Below, one piece after another: positions 44,359 to 55,100 of a stretch of 64,000 nucleotides of DNA. Origin of the DNA: Patiria miniata (Eukaryota > Echinodermata > Asteroidea > Valvatida > Asterinidae); the NCBI RefSeq assembly GCF_015706575.1, contig NW_024037056.1:6027176-6091175 (forward strand), read 5' to 3'. The notes beneath the pieces were generated by a model. That model did no database searches, was not told the DNA's origin, and saw only the letters and a list, made by a program, of their open reading frames with translations. Every line of letters starts with the position of its first letter. Position 1 is the stretch's first letter. The position numbers were made by a program, and so were the translations under genes.

Positions 44359-44628
44359 ATGACCAGAATCCCACGATTGTGTGTCCTGCAAATGTGAACG
44401 TAAACACAGATGTTGCAGAGTCATATGCTTCAGTATCCCTTCAAAATTTCATGAGTATGTCAGACAATGTAGGAATCACTGACACTTGGGTCGACGCACT
44501 GGCCTCTATGCATGAAGTAGGCGATACGCTTTCATTTGGCTACAGCGCTATGCCTTATCAAGTAACTTATCAGGCACGAGATGACGCTGGAAATGCAGCC
44601 AACTGTTTAATTACAGTCACAGTTGGGG
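44359..44628 (+). CDS. HYR exon C1 (array unit 1)
   Basis: A 90-residue HYR module: DDQNPTIVCPANVNV, MSDNVGITDTW, then the middle variant VDALASMHEV and the end variant ARDDAGNAANCLITVTV. The acceptor is TTTGCAAAATAG and the donor GGTGAGT. It belongs to the C type, which has a SMSDNVG core and two cysteines. Confidence 0.92.
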
Positions 44629-45104
44629 GTGAGTTTGAATTTTCCACCGCTTTTGCTGACTTAGAATTAAATACATTAGGTTTACTCTGATCGGCAAACT
44701 GGTTTCTCTAAATTATTTCTTCATCGTTTCTTTGCTTTGTAAATTGGCGATGGTTGCAATTGATAGAGAAGGTGAACGACCGACAAAGACCCCTTTATGT
44801 CATAGTTAACAAAATCACATATATCGTGATATGAGTTATTTCGTGCTTAGATTAAGACTTGGCCAAACTACACATTGCCTCATTTTCTCCAAATGATTTG
44901 AATGATACTCATTGCGAACATTAACCAATGTCCAATTTTGAAGAACGTAGTTGATAACTTGAGTGTCTGTTGTTTAAGTAACGGATGAATATGAATAATA
45001 CCATTTTGCGATATTTTCTCTAACGTACGACATGGACGTAGTTCTTGAAAAAAGGTGTCCATATATCCCCATGGATTTATTGCATTGTGTTGCTTGTGAC
45101 ATAG

Positions 45105-45204
45105 ATAGCGAGGATCCTATTACGTGTTCTGATAATATTGAAATGGACACGGATTGCTAATTCTGAGTCGCATGCTTCAGTAAAGCCTTCCAGATTTTTG
45201 TAGT
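45105..45204 (+). pseudogene. dead HYR exon D (unit 1)
   Basis: After GTGACATAG the plus strand reads DSEDPITCSDNIEMDTDC and then stops (TAA, TGA). The following bases (GAGTCGCATGCTTCAGTA) align with the C exon (GAGTCATATGCTTCAGTA). It is therefore a decayed duplicate of a C-type exon lying between C and A. Confidence 0.75.
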
Positions 45205-45413
45205 CTTAAAACTTTTTGGTTTGACATGTACCTGCGATAGACTAACTCTTGGGAAAAGAAGCCTATTATAGATACTATGCTGCCACAGAATGTGTATGAA
45301 CCGTCAAAGCCATTTCAATCTTGGATTAACAAATATGGAAATTAAAGTTGCGAAGTTTATAACATAATGCTAACATTCAATTGGTTTCTGACTTGGATTT
45401 CTCATTTTTACAG

Positions 45414-45692
45414 ACAATGAAATGCCCACTATAACCTGTCCAGCAAATGGGTTAATAAACTTAAATACGGATGACGGGCAGTCGTATGCTACTAGCACAG
45501 TTCCCAGTGAAGACATGCAAAATGACAACGTTGGAGTCGCCAGTGTCGTTATCACGGTTAATGATCAAAATGGCGAAGTTCTCTCTGCTGGTGCTGAAAG
45601 GACTTTCCCGTTTGGCACCAACAGCTTGTACTACAAGATAACAGATGTTGCTGACAACGAGAATTCCTGCACATTGACAATTGAAGTTGAAG
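45414..45692 (+). CDS. HYR exon A1 (array unit 1)
   Basis: A 93-residue module: DNEMPTITCPANGLINLNTD at the start, the variable segment PSEDMQNDNVGVASV in the middle, and YYKITDVADNENSCTLTIEV at the end. The usual AGNEN is ADNEN here. The acceptor is CTCATTTTTACAG and the donor GGTAAGT. Confidence 0.92.
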
Positions 45693-45803
45693 GTAAGTGG
45701 TTCTTAATAAAAAACCCATCTAAACGTCCGAAGAATCGAAACTAAAACTTGAAGCCCAAAAAACGACTACTGTAGTGAGTGGATTTCAGAAATAAAATGT
45801 TTA

Positions 45804-48128
45804 ATGTTAATAATAATAATAGGGAGGAACAAGAAGATTGGTGACCTGCTTGCCAAGCAACAGCAACGCAGACACAGACGTTTCAGACGTCCTAGGTCCC
45901 CATCTACCACGCCACCGCCAGAACCCCCTGTCAACACTGTAGTTAATCTTTCTTCCTCATCAATATCTGACGCAGAGCACAAACTTCTCTCCAAGGGTCT
46001 CAATTTTTGTCCCGCTCCCCGTTCTGTGAACCAGGTTCAGCTCAGCCAAGATCTCACGGAATACTACCGTAGAATCCGTCTGCGTGAGTTTTTCCTGGAC
46101 AGTGAACTGTGTGAGCCAGAGCCTTTTCGAGTCAAGAGTTCATGGGTACCCCCCAAGAATCGTGTGCCAGCCATAGAGACATACGTTCAAGTTATCAATT
46201 CCCAAGTCACTAACCCGGACAACTTCCCCCACAGGACTCATGATAATCTCCCCAGAGAGGAGCGCCTGGCTCTCAACTCCTTGCGCTCTCGCACCGACAT
46301 CATCATCAAGCCAGCAGATAAAGGTTCAGCTGTGGTCATCATGGATCGTCAGCAGTACATTGATGAGGCCAACCGCCAGTTGGAAAATCGCACTAACTAT
46401 ACCCGCCTTGACTCTGACCCCACAGGCACTTTCTGTCGAGATATACAACAGGTACTTGACGATATGCGATCACGTGACCAGTTGTCCAAGAAAGCTCACA
46501 AATTTCTTTCTCCCTGTGATTGTAGGACTGCCAGATTTTACCTTCTACCCAAGATTCACAAGGCTGGCAACCCCGGTAGACCCATCATCTCCGGTAATGG
46601 CTCACCCACGGAACGCATCTCCCTGTTCATTGACAGTTTTCTCAAACCCCTTGTCCCACAGATTTCGTCATACATTCACGACACCCCAGACTTCCTACGC
46701 AAGCTTGAAGGAATCAAGGACCAGATTCCCAGCACAGCCATCATTGGGACTTTCGACGTCTCATCTCTGTACACCAACATCCCACATGAGGAGGGTGTTC
46801 GTGCTTGCTCCTTGGCTCTGGCCAAGGCAGGACACACGACTCCTCCCATCAGTGATGTTGGCACCCTCATGAGACTTATACTAACGAAGAACAATTTTTC
46901 CTTCCTTGGTGAACACTATCTACAGGTACACGGCACTGCAATGGGCACTCGCATGGCCCCGTCGATGGCTTGCCTCTTCATGGGCGACCTCGAAGAACGC
47001 ATTCTTGCCTCGGCCCCATGTCGCCCTTGGATCTGGTGGAGATATATTGATGATGTTTTTTTCATCTGGACCAGTGATGAGGACAGTCTCTTGACCTTCA
47101 CTAACCACATCAATTCCTTCCACAGAACCATCAAATTCACATCGGAGTTCTCGGCTCACCAAACCCACTTTCTGGATGTCACCGTCCGCAAGCAAGGCAA
47201 CTCACTAACCACTGACCTGTATTCCAAACCCACAGACACCCACCAGTACCTCCACTCCTCCAGCTGTCACCCCAGGCACTGCAAAACTGGCATAGCGTTT
47301 AGCCAGGCACTCAGACTCAGAAGAATTTGTTCTAATGATTCCGATTTCTCCCGCCATACACAGATACTGAGAAACAACTTGGTGGCCAGGGGTCACAGCT
47401 CTCGCCAAGTTCATCGTGCCATTGCCAGAGCTAAAGCTATCCCCAGAAATCAAGCTCTCACGGGAAAGGCCCCTGATGCCATGGCCAAACCCATGATTCC
47501 CTTGGTTACCACGTTTCACCCCAATCTCCCTCCCCTTCGCAAAATCACTAATGACAATCATCATATCCTCCATACTTCAGATCGCCTTGCCCGCGCCATC
47601 CCCAACGGCCCCACATTGGCTTACAGGCGTCCTCGAAATCTACGGGACTTGATTGTTCGAGCTGAAGTCCCTTCCTTAGTTGCATCCCCTCCCACCCAGC
47701 ATGGTACTTTCAAGTGCAGTTCCAGATGTGTTGTCTGCCAGATTCATATCCAGGAGTCTGACTCCTTTTCTGGCCACTCTTCTGTCACTACCCACAGAAC
47801 CATTGGTAACATCACTTGTAACACCTCTAATGTCATATATCTCATTTCTTGCAGGGTCTGTGGAGTGCAGTATGTAGGTGAGACTAAGAATACGCTCAAG
47901 AAGCGTTTCTATGCCCACCGGTCAACGGTCAACACCAAGAAACTAGACACCCCTGTTGGTCATCACTTCAACCTGCCTAACCACTCCATTTCTGATATGA
48001 TTTTGCAGGGCATTGAATCTCTTGGCCATCGCAAGGACTCAGTTCGCCTCAGCAGAGAGAAAGTGTGGATGAATCGTCTTCGAACTATTCAACCACATGG
48101 TCTCAACATCCAACTTGGAAATGATTAA
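45804..48128 (+). CDS. Penelope-like element ORF: reverse transcriptase plus GIY-YIG endonuclease
   Basis: One intact frame of up to 774 codons. The first residues (MLIIII) come from an AAT repeat, so the true start is missing or lies further in and the element is probably 5'-truncated. Reverse transcriptase landmarks in order: FYLLPKIHKAGNPGRPIISG (about residue 245), FDVSSLYTNIPHEEG (about 318), GTAMGTRMAPSMACLFMGDL (about 375) and the catalytic WWRYIDDVFFIW (about 405). The C-terminal GIY-YIG nuclease shows VIYLISCRVCGVQYVGETKN and KKRFYAHRS (about 680-720), after a cysteine-rich CSSRCVVCQIH. RT plus GIY-YIG defines canonical Penelope-like elements. The frame is unbroken and GC-richer than the host introns, which suggests a young insertion. 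It lies in the intron between A1 and B1, in the same orientation as the gene. Confidence 0.93.
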   Translation: MLIIIIGRNKKIGDLLAKQQQRRHRRFRRPRSPSTTPPPEPPVNTVVNLSSSSISDAEHKLLSKGLNFCPAPRSVNQVQLSQDLTEYYRRIRLREFFLDSELCEPEPFRVKSSWVPPKNRVPAIETYVQVINSQVTNPDNFPHRTHDNLPREERLALNSLRSRTDIIIKPADKGSAVVIMDRQQYIDEANRQLENRTNYTRLDSDPTGTFCRDIQQVLDDMRSRDQLSKKAHKFLSPCDCRTARFYLLPKIHKAGNPGRPIISGNGSPTERISLFIDSFLKPLVPQISSYIHDTPDFLRKLEGIKDQIPSTAIIGTFDVSSLYTNIPHEEGVRACSLALAKAGHTTPPISDVGTLMRLILTKNNFSFLGEHYLQVHGTAMGTRMAPSMACLFMGDLEERILASAPCRPWIWWRYIDDVFFIWTSDEDSLLTFTNHINSFHRTIKFTSEFSAHQTHFLDVTVRKQGNSLTTDLYSKPTDTHQYLHSSSCHPRHCKTGIAFSQALRLRRICSNDSDFSRHTQILRNNLVARGHSSRQVHRAIARAKAIPRNQALTGKAPDAMAKPMIPLVTTFHPNLPPLRKITNDNHHILHTSDRLARAIPNGPTLAYRRPRNLRDLIVRAEVPSLVASPPTQHGTFKCSSRCVVCQIHIQESDSFSGHSSVTTHRTIGNITCNTSNVIYLISCRVCGVQYVGETKNTLKKRFYAHRSTVNTKKLDTPVGHHFNLPNHSISDMILQGIESLGHRKDSVRLSREKVWMNRLRTIQPHGLNIQLGND

Positions 48129-48541
48129 TCCTTTTCTTCCTCCATTGTCTTCTGTTACAGATAATCCATCTGGTCTTCCTTGTTTGTGTTTACCCATCTT
48201 CCCCCATCTTTCATCCCTTTCCACCTCAATACTGTTCCCCCCCCCACATCATCCCTTCACTCTCACACTCTTTTGTCCGTTCCCACTCCCTGTGACCTTT
48301 GATCCTTCCCCTTTCTGGTCCCTCCCCTTGTGGTTTGCCATCTCCCTTTGTTTCTTTGTTCTCTCATCCACCCTCCCCTGCATCTTTCCACACCTTTCAC
48401 ACCTAATCCTCCTTTTGTGTTTCTTCTTTCAGCCCTGCATGTTTGTGTGCACCCCCATGTTAATGTATGTACCTCTGTCATTTCTGTTTTAGCCTCTGAA
48501 GAAGAACTTGCTAAGTTCGCAACGTCAGGCCACATTAATTT
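48129..48541 (+). mobile_element. Penelope-like element 3' untranslated region
   Basis: Pyrimidine-rich sequence follows the stop codon and ends near a hammerhead-like motif and an AAT-repeat junction. A 131-codon open frame here is a low-complexity artefact. With the ORF, the inserted element spans about 45,815-48,541. Confidence 0.7.
48492..48530 (+). ncRNA. degenerate hammerhead-like ribozyme motif
   Basis: The order is GCCT, CTGAAGA, a hairpin GAACTT-GCT-AAGTTC, GCAA, CGTC, AGGC. GCCT and AGGC can pair as stem I and the hairpin as stem II. The core differs from CUGAUGA and GAAA by one base each, so cleavage activity is doubtful. Hammerhead motifs with a very short stem III are known from Penelope-like elements, which supports the reading. 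Confidence 0.45.
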
Positions 48542-48549
48542 TAAGATTT

Positions 48550-48895
48550 AATAATAATAATAATAACATTTATAAAGCGGCTTTTCCTAGGGTTACAAAG
48601 CCCTCAGAAAATGACCCAAAAATACAACAATGACAAGGATAAAATAATGGAAAAACAAATGGAACTGAAACCACTGCCAGGCCCAGGCTAGGCGCTCAGA
48701 CAAGAGAGCCCAGCGTTAGAATCGCAGGGATGTAGACAGGTTTTTAAGATGAGATGGAAGCGTATTCCAGGTTTGCACCCCTCTGAATTTGAAGGTCTTC
48801 CTTCCGGATTCTGACTTAGGATGAGGAGGTACAATGTTTCCAGATGTGTTAGATCGTGTACAGTGGGAATGTTGATCAGATACTTTGATAAAATG
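48550..48895 (-). mobile_element. LINE 3' end (ORF2 C-terminus, 3' UTR and ATT tail)
   Basis: On the minus strand, peptides SGRKTFKFRGVQTWNTLPSH and LKNLSTSLRF end at a stop (48,716). The pattern fRGxxxWNxLPxxL is typical of the end of non-LTR ORF2. A 3' UTR follows and ends CGGCTTTATAAATG then TTATTATTATTATT. It is 5'-truncated near the TATATACC junction. The other array units keep only the coding part (for example 52,206-52,380). Confidence 0.7.
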
Positions 48896-48897
48896 TA

Positions 48898-50036
48898 CCG
48901 TAATTTTCGGAATATAAGCCGCGCGGCGTATAAGCCGCAGCACGCAAAAATCTGCAAATTAAGATTTGAAGTCGGCGTATAAGCCGCATCGGCGTATAAG
49001 CCGCACCAACCGCAGCGGTTCAATTTTGTAAGGCCTCCAAATTTTAGTCAAAATGCTCTGAACCAGTTCCATTTGCACTACGAAAGCTATAAAAGGGCCA
49101 CAAATGTTATGTCAAATCATTTACAGTCGATTACTCTTACAAACAAATATGGAAATTGATGATGAGAAATAAAAAATGGGAATTGCTGCCGGCTGGCTCA
49201 TCAGTGAGCCTGTGCCGGCGAATGACATTATTTTCCCCCAGCACTTGAGAGAGTATGCAACCCACCATGTGTTGTCTGACTGGAGCGCTACAAATCCTGC
49301 TTTGTGGCAACAGACGCTAAGTTGTTTTGTCCTAAAGGATAAACAAGTCCGTTTTTAAAGCAAAACTTATCAAATTGTTGTGATTACTAACGAGTAGTAA
49401 CGTCAAAACTTCAAGTTTGGATCGTAACTTTCTTCGAAAACAGTCAACACGATGCTGAGATTTTATAGACGAATCCATTAATTTCGTAGGGGTGGTTTCA
49501 CCCCTGTTTTGACTTTTACATCGTTTCTTGAATACATTTCAAGAAAAAAAATTATATTGTGACGTTGAACAACTGATTATCAAATAAAGATATGTTTCAA
49601 ACTCCATAAAAAGTATTAGTTGTCTTTTTCCTTTTTTTTAAATGGGGAAATATTGGTAATTATTGTTCCCAAGAAAGTGCACCCCTTTATTACCACAAAT
49701 GGTGTGGTCCATGGGGAATCCATGCAGCATGCATGCAGCATAGGCAGCATCACGAACGGCCGGTTTTCGATGTCCAAGGGACAGCTTTCACTAGCCGTAC
49801 TTTTTACCGCTCAGTACCTTTTTGTGGGACGTGCTTTCGGTTTGTTAATGACTTTCTTAATTGATAATTATTTCAGCAACACATCTCTTCCTGTACCAGT
49901 ACATTAAATACACATGTAAATGTCATTTTTATTCTTCAAGTCTCGGCGTATAAGCCGCCCTGTGTATAAGCCGCAGTAAACATTTTCATGGGCAAATTCA
50001 ACGTATAAGCCGCGGCTTATATTACGAAAATTACGG
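48898..50036. mobile_element. Tc1/mariner-type transposon (1.14 kb)
   Basis: The termini CCGTAATTTTCGGAATATAA and TTATATTACGAAAATTACGG lie between TA dinucleotides (48,896-48,897 and 50,037-50,038). The same site in units 2, 3 and 5 reads AAAATGTATATATACC without the element, proving a TA target duplication. GTATAAGCCGC repeats lie inside both ends. No transposase was recognised: the 60-codon frame at 49,176 is unassigned. It is non-autonomous or decayed. Confidence 0.85.
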
Positions 50037-50115
50037 TATATATACCAAGTTGGAAAATTGCTAACATAATGCTAACATTCAATTGGGTTCTGACTTGGAT
50101 TTCTCATTTTTACAG

Positions 50116-50427
50116 ACCATGAGATGCCCACTATAACCTGTCCATCAGATGGGTTAATAAATGCAAATACGGATAGCGGGCAGGCGTATGCTAACATTAC
50201 ACTTCCCAACGAAGACGTCAAAAATGACAATGTTGCAGTCGCCAGTGTCGTTATCACGACTGTTGATCCAAATGGCGCATCGCGTCGAAGAAGGCTTCTT
50301 TTTGTCGGAGATATGTTCAATCCTGGTGATCAAATGACTTTCCTGTATGGCACCAACTACGTGTACTACATCATAACAGATACTTCTGGCAATGAAAATT
50401 CCTGCACATTGACCATTGAAGTTGGTG
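50116..50427 (+). CDS. HYR exon B1 (array unit 1)
   Basis: A 104-residue B module: DHEMPTITCPSDGLINANTD at the start, sequon NIT, DVKNDNVAV, then the polybasic ASRRRRLLFV insertion absent from A modules, and DTSGNENSCTLTIEV at the end. The protein is identical to B4. The acceptor is CTCATTTTTACAG and the donor GGTAAGT. Confidence 0.92.
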
Positions 50428-50752
50428 GTAAGTTGTTCTTCATAAAAAAATAACTCTTCCTAAAAACACTAATTGCTTAGAAATCACTTCCACTATATGT
50501 ATGCATGTTGCTCACTTTTGTCGTCATGCTGAAATTCATTACACCCTTTGGAGAAAATAAGTTTCCCTTATAACTGGCGAAGTAAAGTGGATGTAGTTTG
50601 GACCGTTTTGTTCTCTTAAGAAAAAGGGTGTGCCTCTGCTTAAAAATGGAACACCTAAGGAGGAGCTTCTAAGCCTTTCTCTTGTTGCCGATGAGTATTT
50701 CAAGCCTGTATCACCTAATGAAATTCTCGCTTTTATTTTCTTTGCAAAATAG

Positions 50753-51022
50753 ATGACCAGGATCCCATGATTGTGTGTCCTGCAAATGTGAACGTAAACA
50801 CAGATGTTGCAGAGTCATATGCTTCAGTATCCCTTCAAAATTTCATGAGTATGTCAGACAATGTAGGAATCACTGACACTTGGGTCGACGCACTGGCCTC
50901 TATGCATGAAGTAGGCGATACGCTTTCATTTGGCTACAGCGCTATGCCTTATCCAGTAACTTATCAGGCACAAGATGACGCTGGAAATACAGTCAGCTGT
51001 AGTATTACAGTCACAGTTTGGG
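50753..51022 (+). CDS. HYR exon C2 (unit 2)
   Basis: A 90-residue C module with start DDQDPMIVC, middle variant VDALASMHEV (as C1) and end variant AQDDAGNTVSCSITVTVW (as C4 and C5). Together with C1, C3 and C4 it gives all four combinations of the middle and end variants. The acceptor is TTTGCAAAATAG and the donor GGTGAGT. Confidence 0.92.
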
Positions 51023-51499
51023 GTGAGTTTGAATTTTCCACAGCTTTTGCTGATTTAGAATTAAATACATTAGGTTTACTCTGATCGGCAAAGTGGTTTC
51101 TCTAAATTATTTCTTCATCGTTTCTTTGCTTTGTAAATTGGCGATGGTTGCAATTGATAGAGAAGGTGAACGACCGACAAAGACCCCTTTATGTCATAGT
51201 TAACAAAATCACATATATCGTGATATGAGTTATTTCGTGCTTAGATTAAGACTTGGTCAAACTACACATTGCCTCATTTTCTCCAAATGATTTGAATGAT
51301 ACTCATTGCGAACATTAACCAATGTCCAATTTTGAAGAACGTAGTTAATAACTCAAGTGTCTGATGTTTAAGTAACGGATGAATATGAATAATACCATTT
51401 TGCGATATTTTCTCTAACGTACAACATGGACGTAGTTCTTGAAAAAAAAGTGTCCATATATCCCCATGGATTTATTGCATTGTGTTGCTTGCGACATAG

Positions 51500-51600
51500 A
51501 TAGCCAGGATCCTATTACGTGTTCTGGTAATATTGAAATGGACATGGATTGCTCATTCTGAGTCGCATGCTTCAGTAAAGCCTTCCAGATATTTGTAGTC
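51500..51600 (+). pseudogene. dead HYR exon D (unit 2)
   Basis: Reads DSQDPITCSGNIEMDMDCSF followed by a stop (TGA). The first stop seen in the other units (TAA) is TCA here, so copies have decayed slightly differently. The position and TAG acceptor-like start are as in unit 1. Confidence 0.7.
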
Positions 51601-51808
51601 TTAAAATTTTTTGGTTTGACATGTACCTGCGATAGACTAACTCTTGGGAAAAGAAGCCTATTATAGATACTGTGCTGCCACAGAATGTGTATGAACCGTC
51701 CAAGCCATTTCAATCTTGGATTAACAAATATGGAAATTAAAGTTGCGAAGTTTATAACATAATGCTAACATTCAATTGGTTTCTGACTTGGATTTCTCAT
51801 TTTTACAG

Positions 51809-52087
51809 ACAATGAAATGCCCACTATAACCTGTCCAGCAAATGGGTTAATCAACTTAAATACGGATGATGGGCAGTCGTATGCTACCAGCACAGTTTTC
51901 AGTCAAGACATGCATTATGACAACGTTCAAGTCGCCAGTGTCGTTATCACGGTTAATGATCAAAATGGCGAAGTTCTCTCTGCTGGTGCTGATAGGACTT
52001 TCCAGTTTGGCACCAACAGCTTGTACTACAAGATAACAGATGTTGCTGGCAACGAGAATAACTGCACATTGACAATTGAAGTTGAAG
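51809..52087 (+). CDS. HYR exon A2 (unit 2)
   Basis: A 93-residue A module with variable segment FSQDMHYDNVQVASV and end DVAGNENNCTLTIEV, which creates a sequon (NCT). The spacing to A3 is 2,336 bp. Confidence 0.92.
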
Positions 52088-52205
52088 GTAAGTGGTTCTT
52101 AATAAAAAAAAAACATCTAAACGTCCGAAAAATCTAAACTAAAACTTAAAGCCTAAAAAACAACTGCTGTAGTGAGTGGATTTCAGAAATAAAATGTTTA
52201 ATGTT

Positions 52206-52380
52206 GGGTGTAGACAGGTTTTTAAGATGAGATGGAAGCGCATTCCAGGTTTGCACCGCTCTGAATTTGAAGGTCTACCTTCCCGATTCTGACTTAGGAT
52301 GAGAAGGTACAATGTTTCCAGACATGTTAGATCGTGTACAGTGGGAATGTTGATCAGATACTTTGATAAAATGTATATAT
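52206..52380 (-). mobile_element. LINE ORF2 C-terminal relic in A-B intron (unit 2)
   Basis: The same minus-strand LINE fragment as 48,716-48,895, joined directly to TTTAATGTTGGG, so the 3' UTR and ATT tail have been deleted. Equivalent fragments lie at about 54,543-54,715, 56,883-57,050, 59,223-59,396, 59,870-60,045 and 61,262-61,435. Confidence 0.65.
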
Positions 52381-52452
52381 ACCAAGTTGGAAAATTGATA
52401 ACATAATGCTAACATTCAATTGGGTTCTGACTTGTGTTTCTCATTTTTACAG

Positions 52453-52764
52453 ACGATGAGATGCCCACTATAACCTGTCCATCAGATGGGTTAATAAATG
52501 CAAATACGGATAGCGGGCAGGCGTATGCTAACATTACACTTCCCAACGAAGACGTCGAAAATGACAATGTTGCAGTCGCCAGTGTCGTTATCACGACTGT
52601 TGATCCAAATGGCGCATCGCGTCGAAGAAGGCTTCTTTTTGGCGGAGATATGTTCCATCCTGGTGATCAAAGGACTTTCCCGTATGGCACCAACTACGTG
52701 TACTACATCATTACAGATACTTCTGGCAACGAAAATTCCTGCACATTGACCATTGAAGTTGGTG
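52453..52764 (+). CDS. HYR exon B2 (unit 2)
   Basis: A 104-residue B module: DVENDNVAV, ASRRRRLLFGGDMFHPGDQR, YGTNYVYYIITDTSGNENSC. It carries sequon NIT and the polybasic stretch. Confidence 0.92.
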
Positions 52765-53089
52765 GTAAGTCGTTCTTCATAAAAAAATAACTCTTCCTAA
52801 AAACACTAATTGCTTAGAAATCACTTCCACTATATGTATGCATGTTGCTCACTTTTGCCGTCATGCTGAAATTCATTACACCCTTTGGAGAAAATAAGTT
52901 TCCCTTATGACCGGCGAAGTAAAGTGGATGTAGTTTGGACCGTTTTGTTCTCTTAAGAAAAAGGGTGTGCCTCTGCTTAAAAATGGAACACGTAAGGAGG
53001 AGCTTCTAAGCCTTTCTCTTGTTGCCGATGAGTAATTTAAGCCTGTATCACCTAATGAAGTTCTCGCTTTTATTTTCTTTGCAAAATAG

Positions 53090-53359
53090 ATGACCAGAAT
53101 CCCACGATTGTGTGTCCTGCAAATGTGAACGTAAACACAGATGTTGCAGAGTCATATGCTTCAGTATCCCTTCAAAATTTCATGAGTATGTCAGACAATG
53201 TAGGAATCACTGACACTTGGATCAACGCAGGGGGCTCTGTGCATGATGTAGGCGATACGGTTTCATTTGACTACAGTACTATGCCTTATCAAGTAACTTA
53301 TCAGGCACGAGATCACGCTGGAAATGCAGCCAACTGTTTAATTACAGTCACAGTAGGGG
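53090..53359 (+). CDS. HYR exon C3 (unit 3)
   Basis: A 90-residue C module with start DDQNPTIVC, middle variant INAGGSVHDV and end variant ARDHAGNAANCLITVTV. It is the reciprocal mosaic of C2. Confidence 0.92.
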
Positions 53360-53835
53360 GTGAGTTTCAATTTTCCACCGCTTTTGCTGACTTAGAATTA
53401 AATACATTAGGTGTACTCTGATCGGCAAACTGGTTTCTCTAAATTATTTCTTCATCGTTTCTTTGCTTTGTAAATTGGCAATGGTTGCAATTGATAGAGA
53501 AGGTGAACGACCGACAAAGACCCCTTTATGTCATAGTTAACAAAATCACATATATCGTGATATGAGTTATTTCGTGCTTAGATTAAGACTTGGTCAAACT
53601 ACACATTGCCTCATTTTCTCCAAATGATTTGAATGATACTCATTGCGAACATTAACCAATGTCCAATTTTGAAGAACGTAGTTGATAACTCGAGTGTCTG
53701 TTGTTTAAGTAACGGATGAATATGAATAACACCATTTTGCGATATTTTCTCTAACGTACGACATGGACGTAGTTCTTGAAAAAAAGTGTCCATATATCCC
53801 CATGGATTTATTGCATTCTGTTGCTTGTGACATAG

Positions 53836-53937
53836 ATAGCGAGGATCCTATTACGTGTTCTGGTAATATTGAAATGGACACGGATTGCTAATTCTGAGTC
53901 GCATGCTTCAGTAAAGCCTTCCAGATTTTTGTAGTCT
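53836..53937 (+). pseudogene. dead HYR exon D (unit 3)
   Basis: Starts after GTGACATAG: DSEDPITCSGNIEMDTDC, then stops. Homologous to the C exon downstream of the stops. Confidence 0.7.
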
Positions 53938-54144
53938 TAAAACTTTTTGGTTTGACATGTACCTGCGATAGACTAACTCTTGGGAAAAGAAGCCTATTAT
54001 AGATACTGTGCTGCCACAGAATGTGTATGAACTGTCAAAGCCATTTCAATCTTGGATTAACAAATATGGAAATTAAAGTTGCGAAGTTTATAACATAATG
54101 CTAACATTCAATTGGTTTCTGACTTGGATTTCTCATTTTTACAG

Positions 54145-54423
54145 ACAATGAAATGCCCACTATAACCTGTCCAGCAAATGGGTTAATCAACTTAAATACG
54201 GATGACGGGCAGTCGTATGCTACTAGCACAGTTCCCAGTGAAGCCATGCAACATGACAACGTTCAAGTCACCAGTGTCGTTATCACGGTTAATGATCAAA
54301 ATGGCGAAGTTCTCTCTGCTGGTGCTACTAGGACTTTCCAGTTTGGCACCAACAGCTTGTACTACAAGATAACAGATTCTGCTGGCAACGAGAATTCCTG
54401 CACATTGACAATTGAAGTTGAAG
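54145..54423 (+). CDS. HYR exon A3 (unit 3)
   Basis: A 93-residue A module with variable segment PSEAMQHDNVQVTSV, GATRTFQFG and end DSAGNENSC. Confidence 0.92.
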
Positions 54424-54788
54424 GTAAGTGGTTCTTAATAAAAAAAACCCATCTAAACGTTCGAAAAATCTAAACTAAAACTTAAAGCCTAAAAAACAAC
54501 TGCTGTAGTGAGTGGATTTCAGAAATAAAATGTTTAATGTTGGGTGTAGACAGGTTTTTAAGATGAGATGGAAGCGCATTCCAGGTTTGCACCGCTCTGA
54601 ATTTGAAGGTCTACCTTCCCGATTCTGACTTAGGATGAGAAGGTACAATGTTTCCAGACATGTTAGATCATGTACAGTGGGAATGTTGATCAGATACTTT
54701 GATAAAATGTATATATACCAAGTTGGAAAATTGATAACATAATGCTAACATTCAATTGGGTTCTGACTTGTGTTTCTCATTTTTACAG

Positions 54789-55100
54789 ACGATGAGATGC
54801 CCACTATAACCTGTCCATCAGATGGGTTAATAAATGCAAATACGGATAGCGGGCAGGCGTATGCTACCATTACACTTCCCAACGAAGACTTCGAAAATGA
54901 CAATGTTGCAGTCGCCAGTGTCGTTATCACGACTGTTGATCCAAATGTCGCAATGCGTCGAAGAAGGCTTCTTAATGACGGAGATATGTTCAATCCTGGT
55001 GATGAAAGTACTTTCCCGTATGGCACCAACTACGTGTACTACATCATAACAGATACTTCTGGCAACGAAAATTCCTGCACATTGACCATTGAAGTTGGTG
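54789..55100 (+). CDS. HYR exon B3 (unit 3)
   Basis: A 104-residue B module, the most diverged of the B set: ATITLP (sequon lost), DFENDN, VAMRRRRLLNDGDMF, GDESTFPYG. The four arginines are kept although neighbouring residues changed. Confidence 0.92.

Larger units (their letters stand above)
45693..50115 (+). other. A1-B1 intron, expanded by three insertions
   Basis: This intron is 4,423 bp, whereas the equivalent intron in unit 2 is 365 bp. The extra 4,058 bp comprises the Penelope-like element, the LINE 3' end missing elsewhere, and the TA-flanked transposon at 48,898-50,036. Confidence 0.85.

Noticed and set aside
46240..48020. Other frames within the Penelope-like ORF (for example 210 codons at 46,240-46,872)
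   Set aside because: They are shadows of the RT/GIY-YIG frame, which carries the recognised motifs.
49176..49358. Transposase gene inside the TA-flanked transposon
   Set aside because: Only 60 codons with no recognisable catalytic motif.
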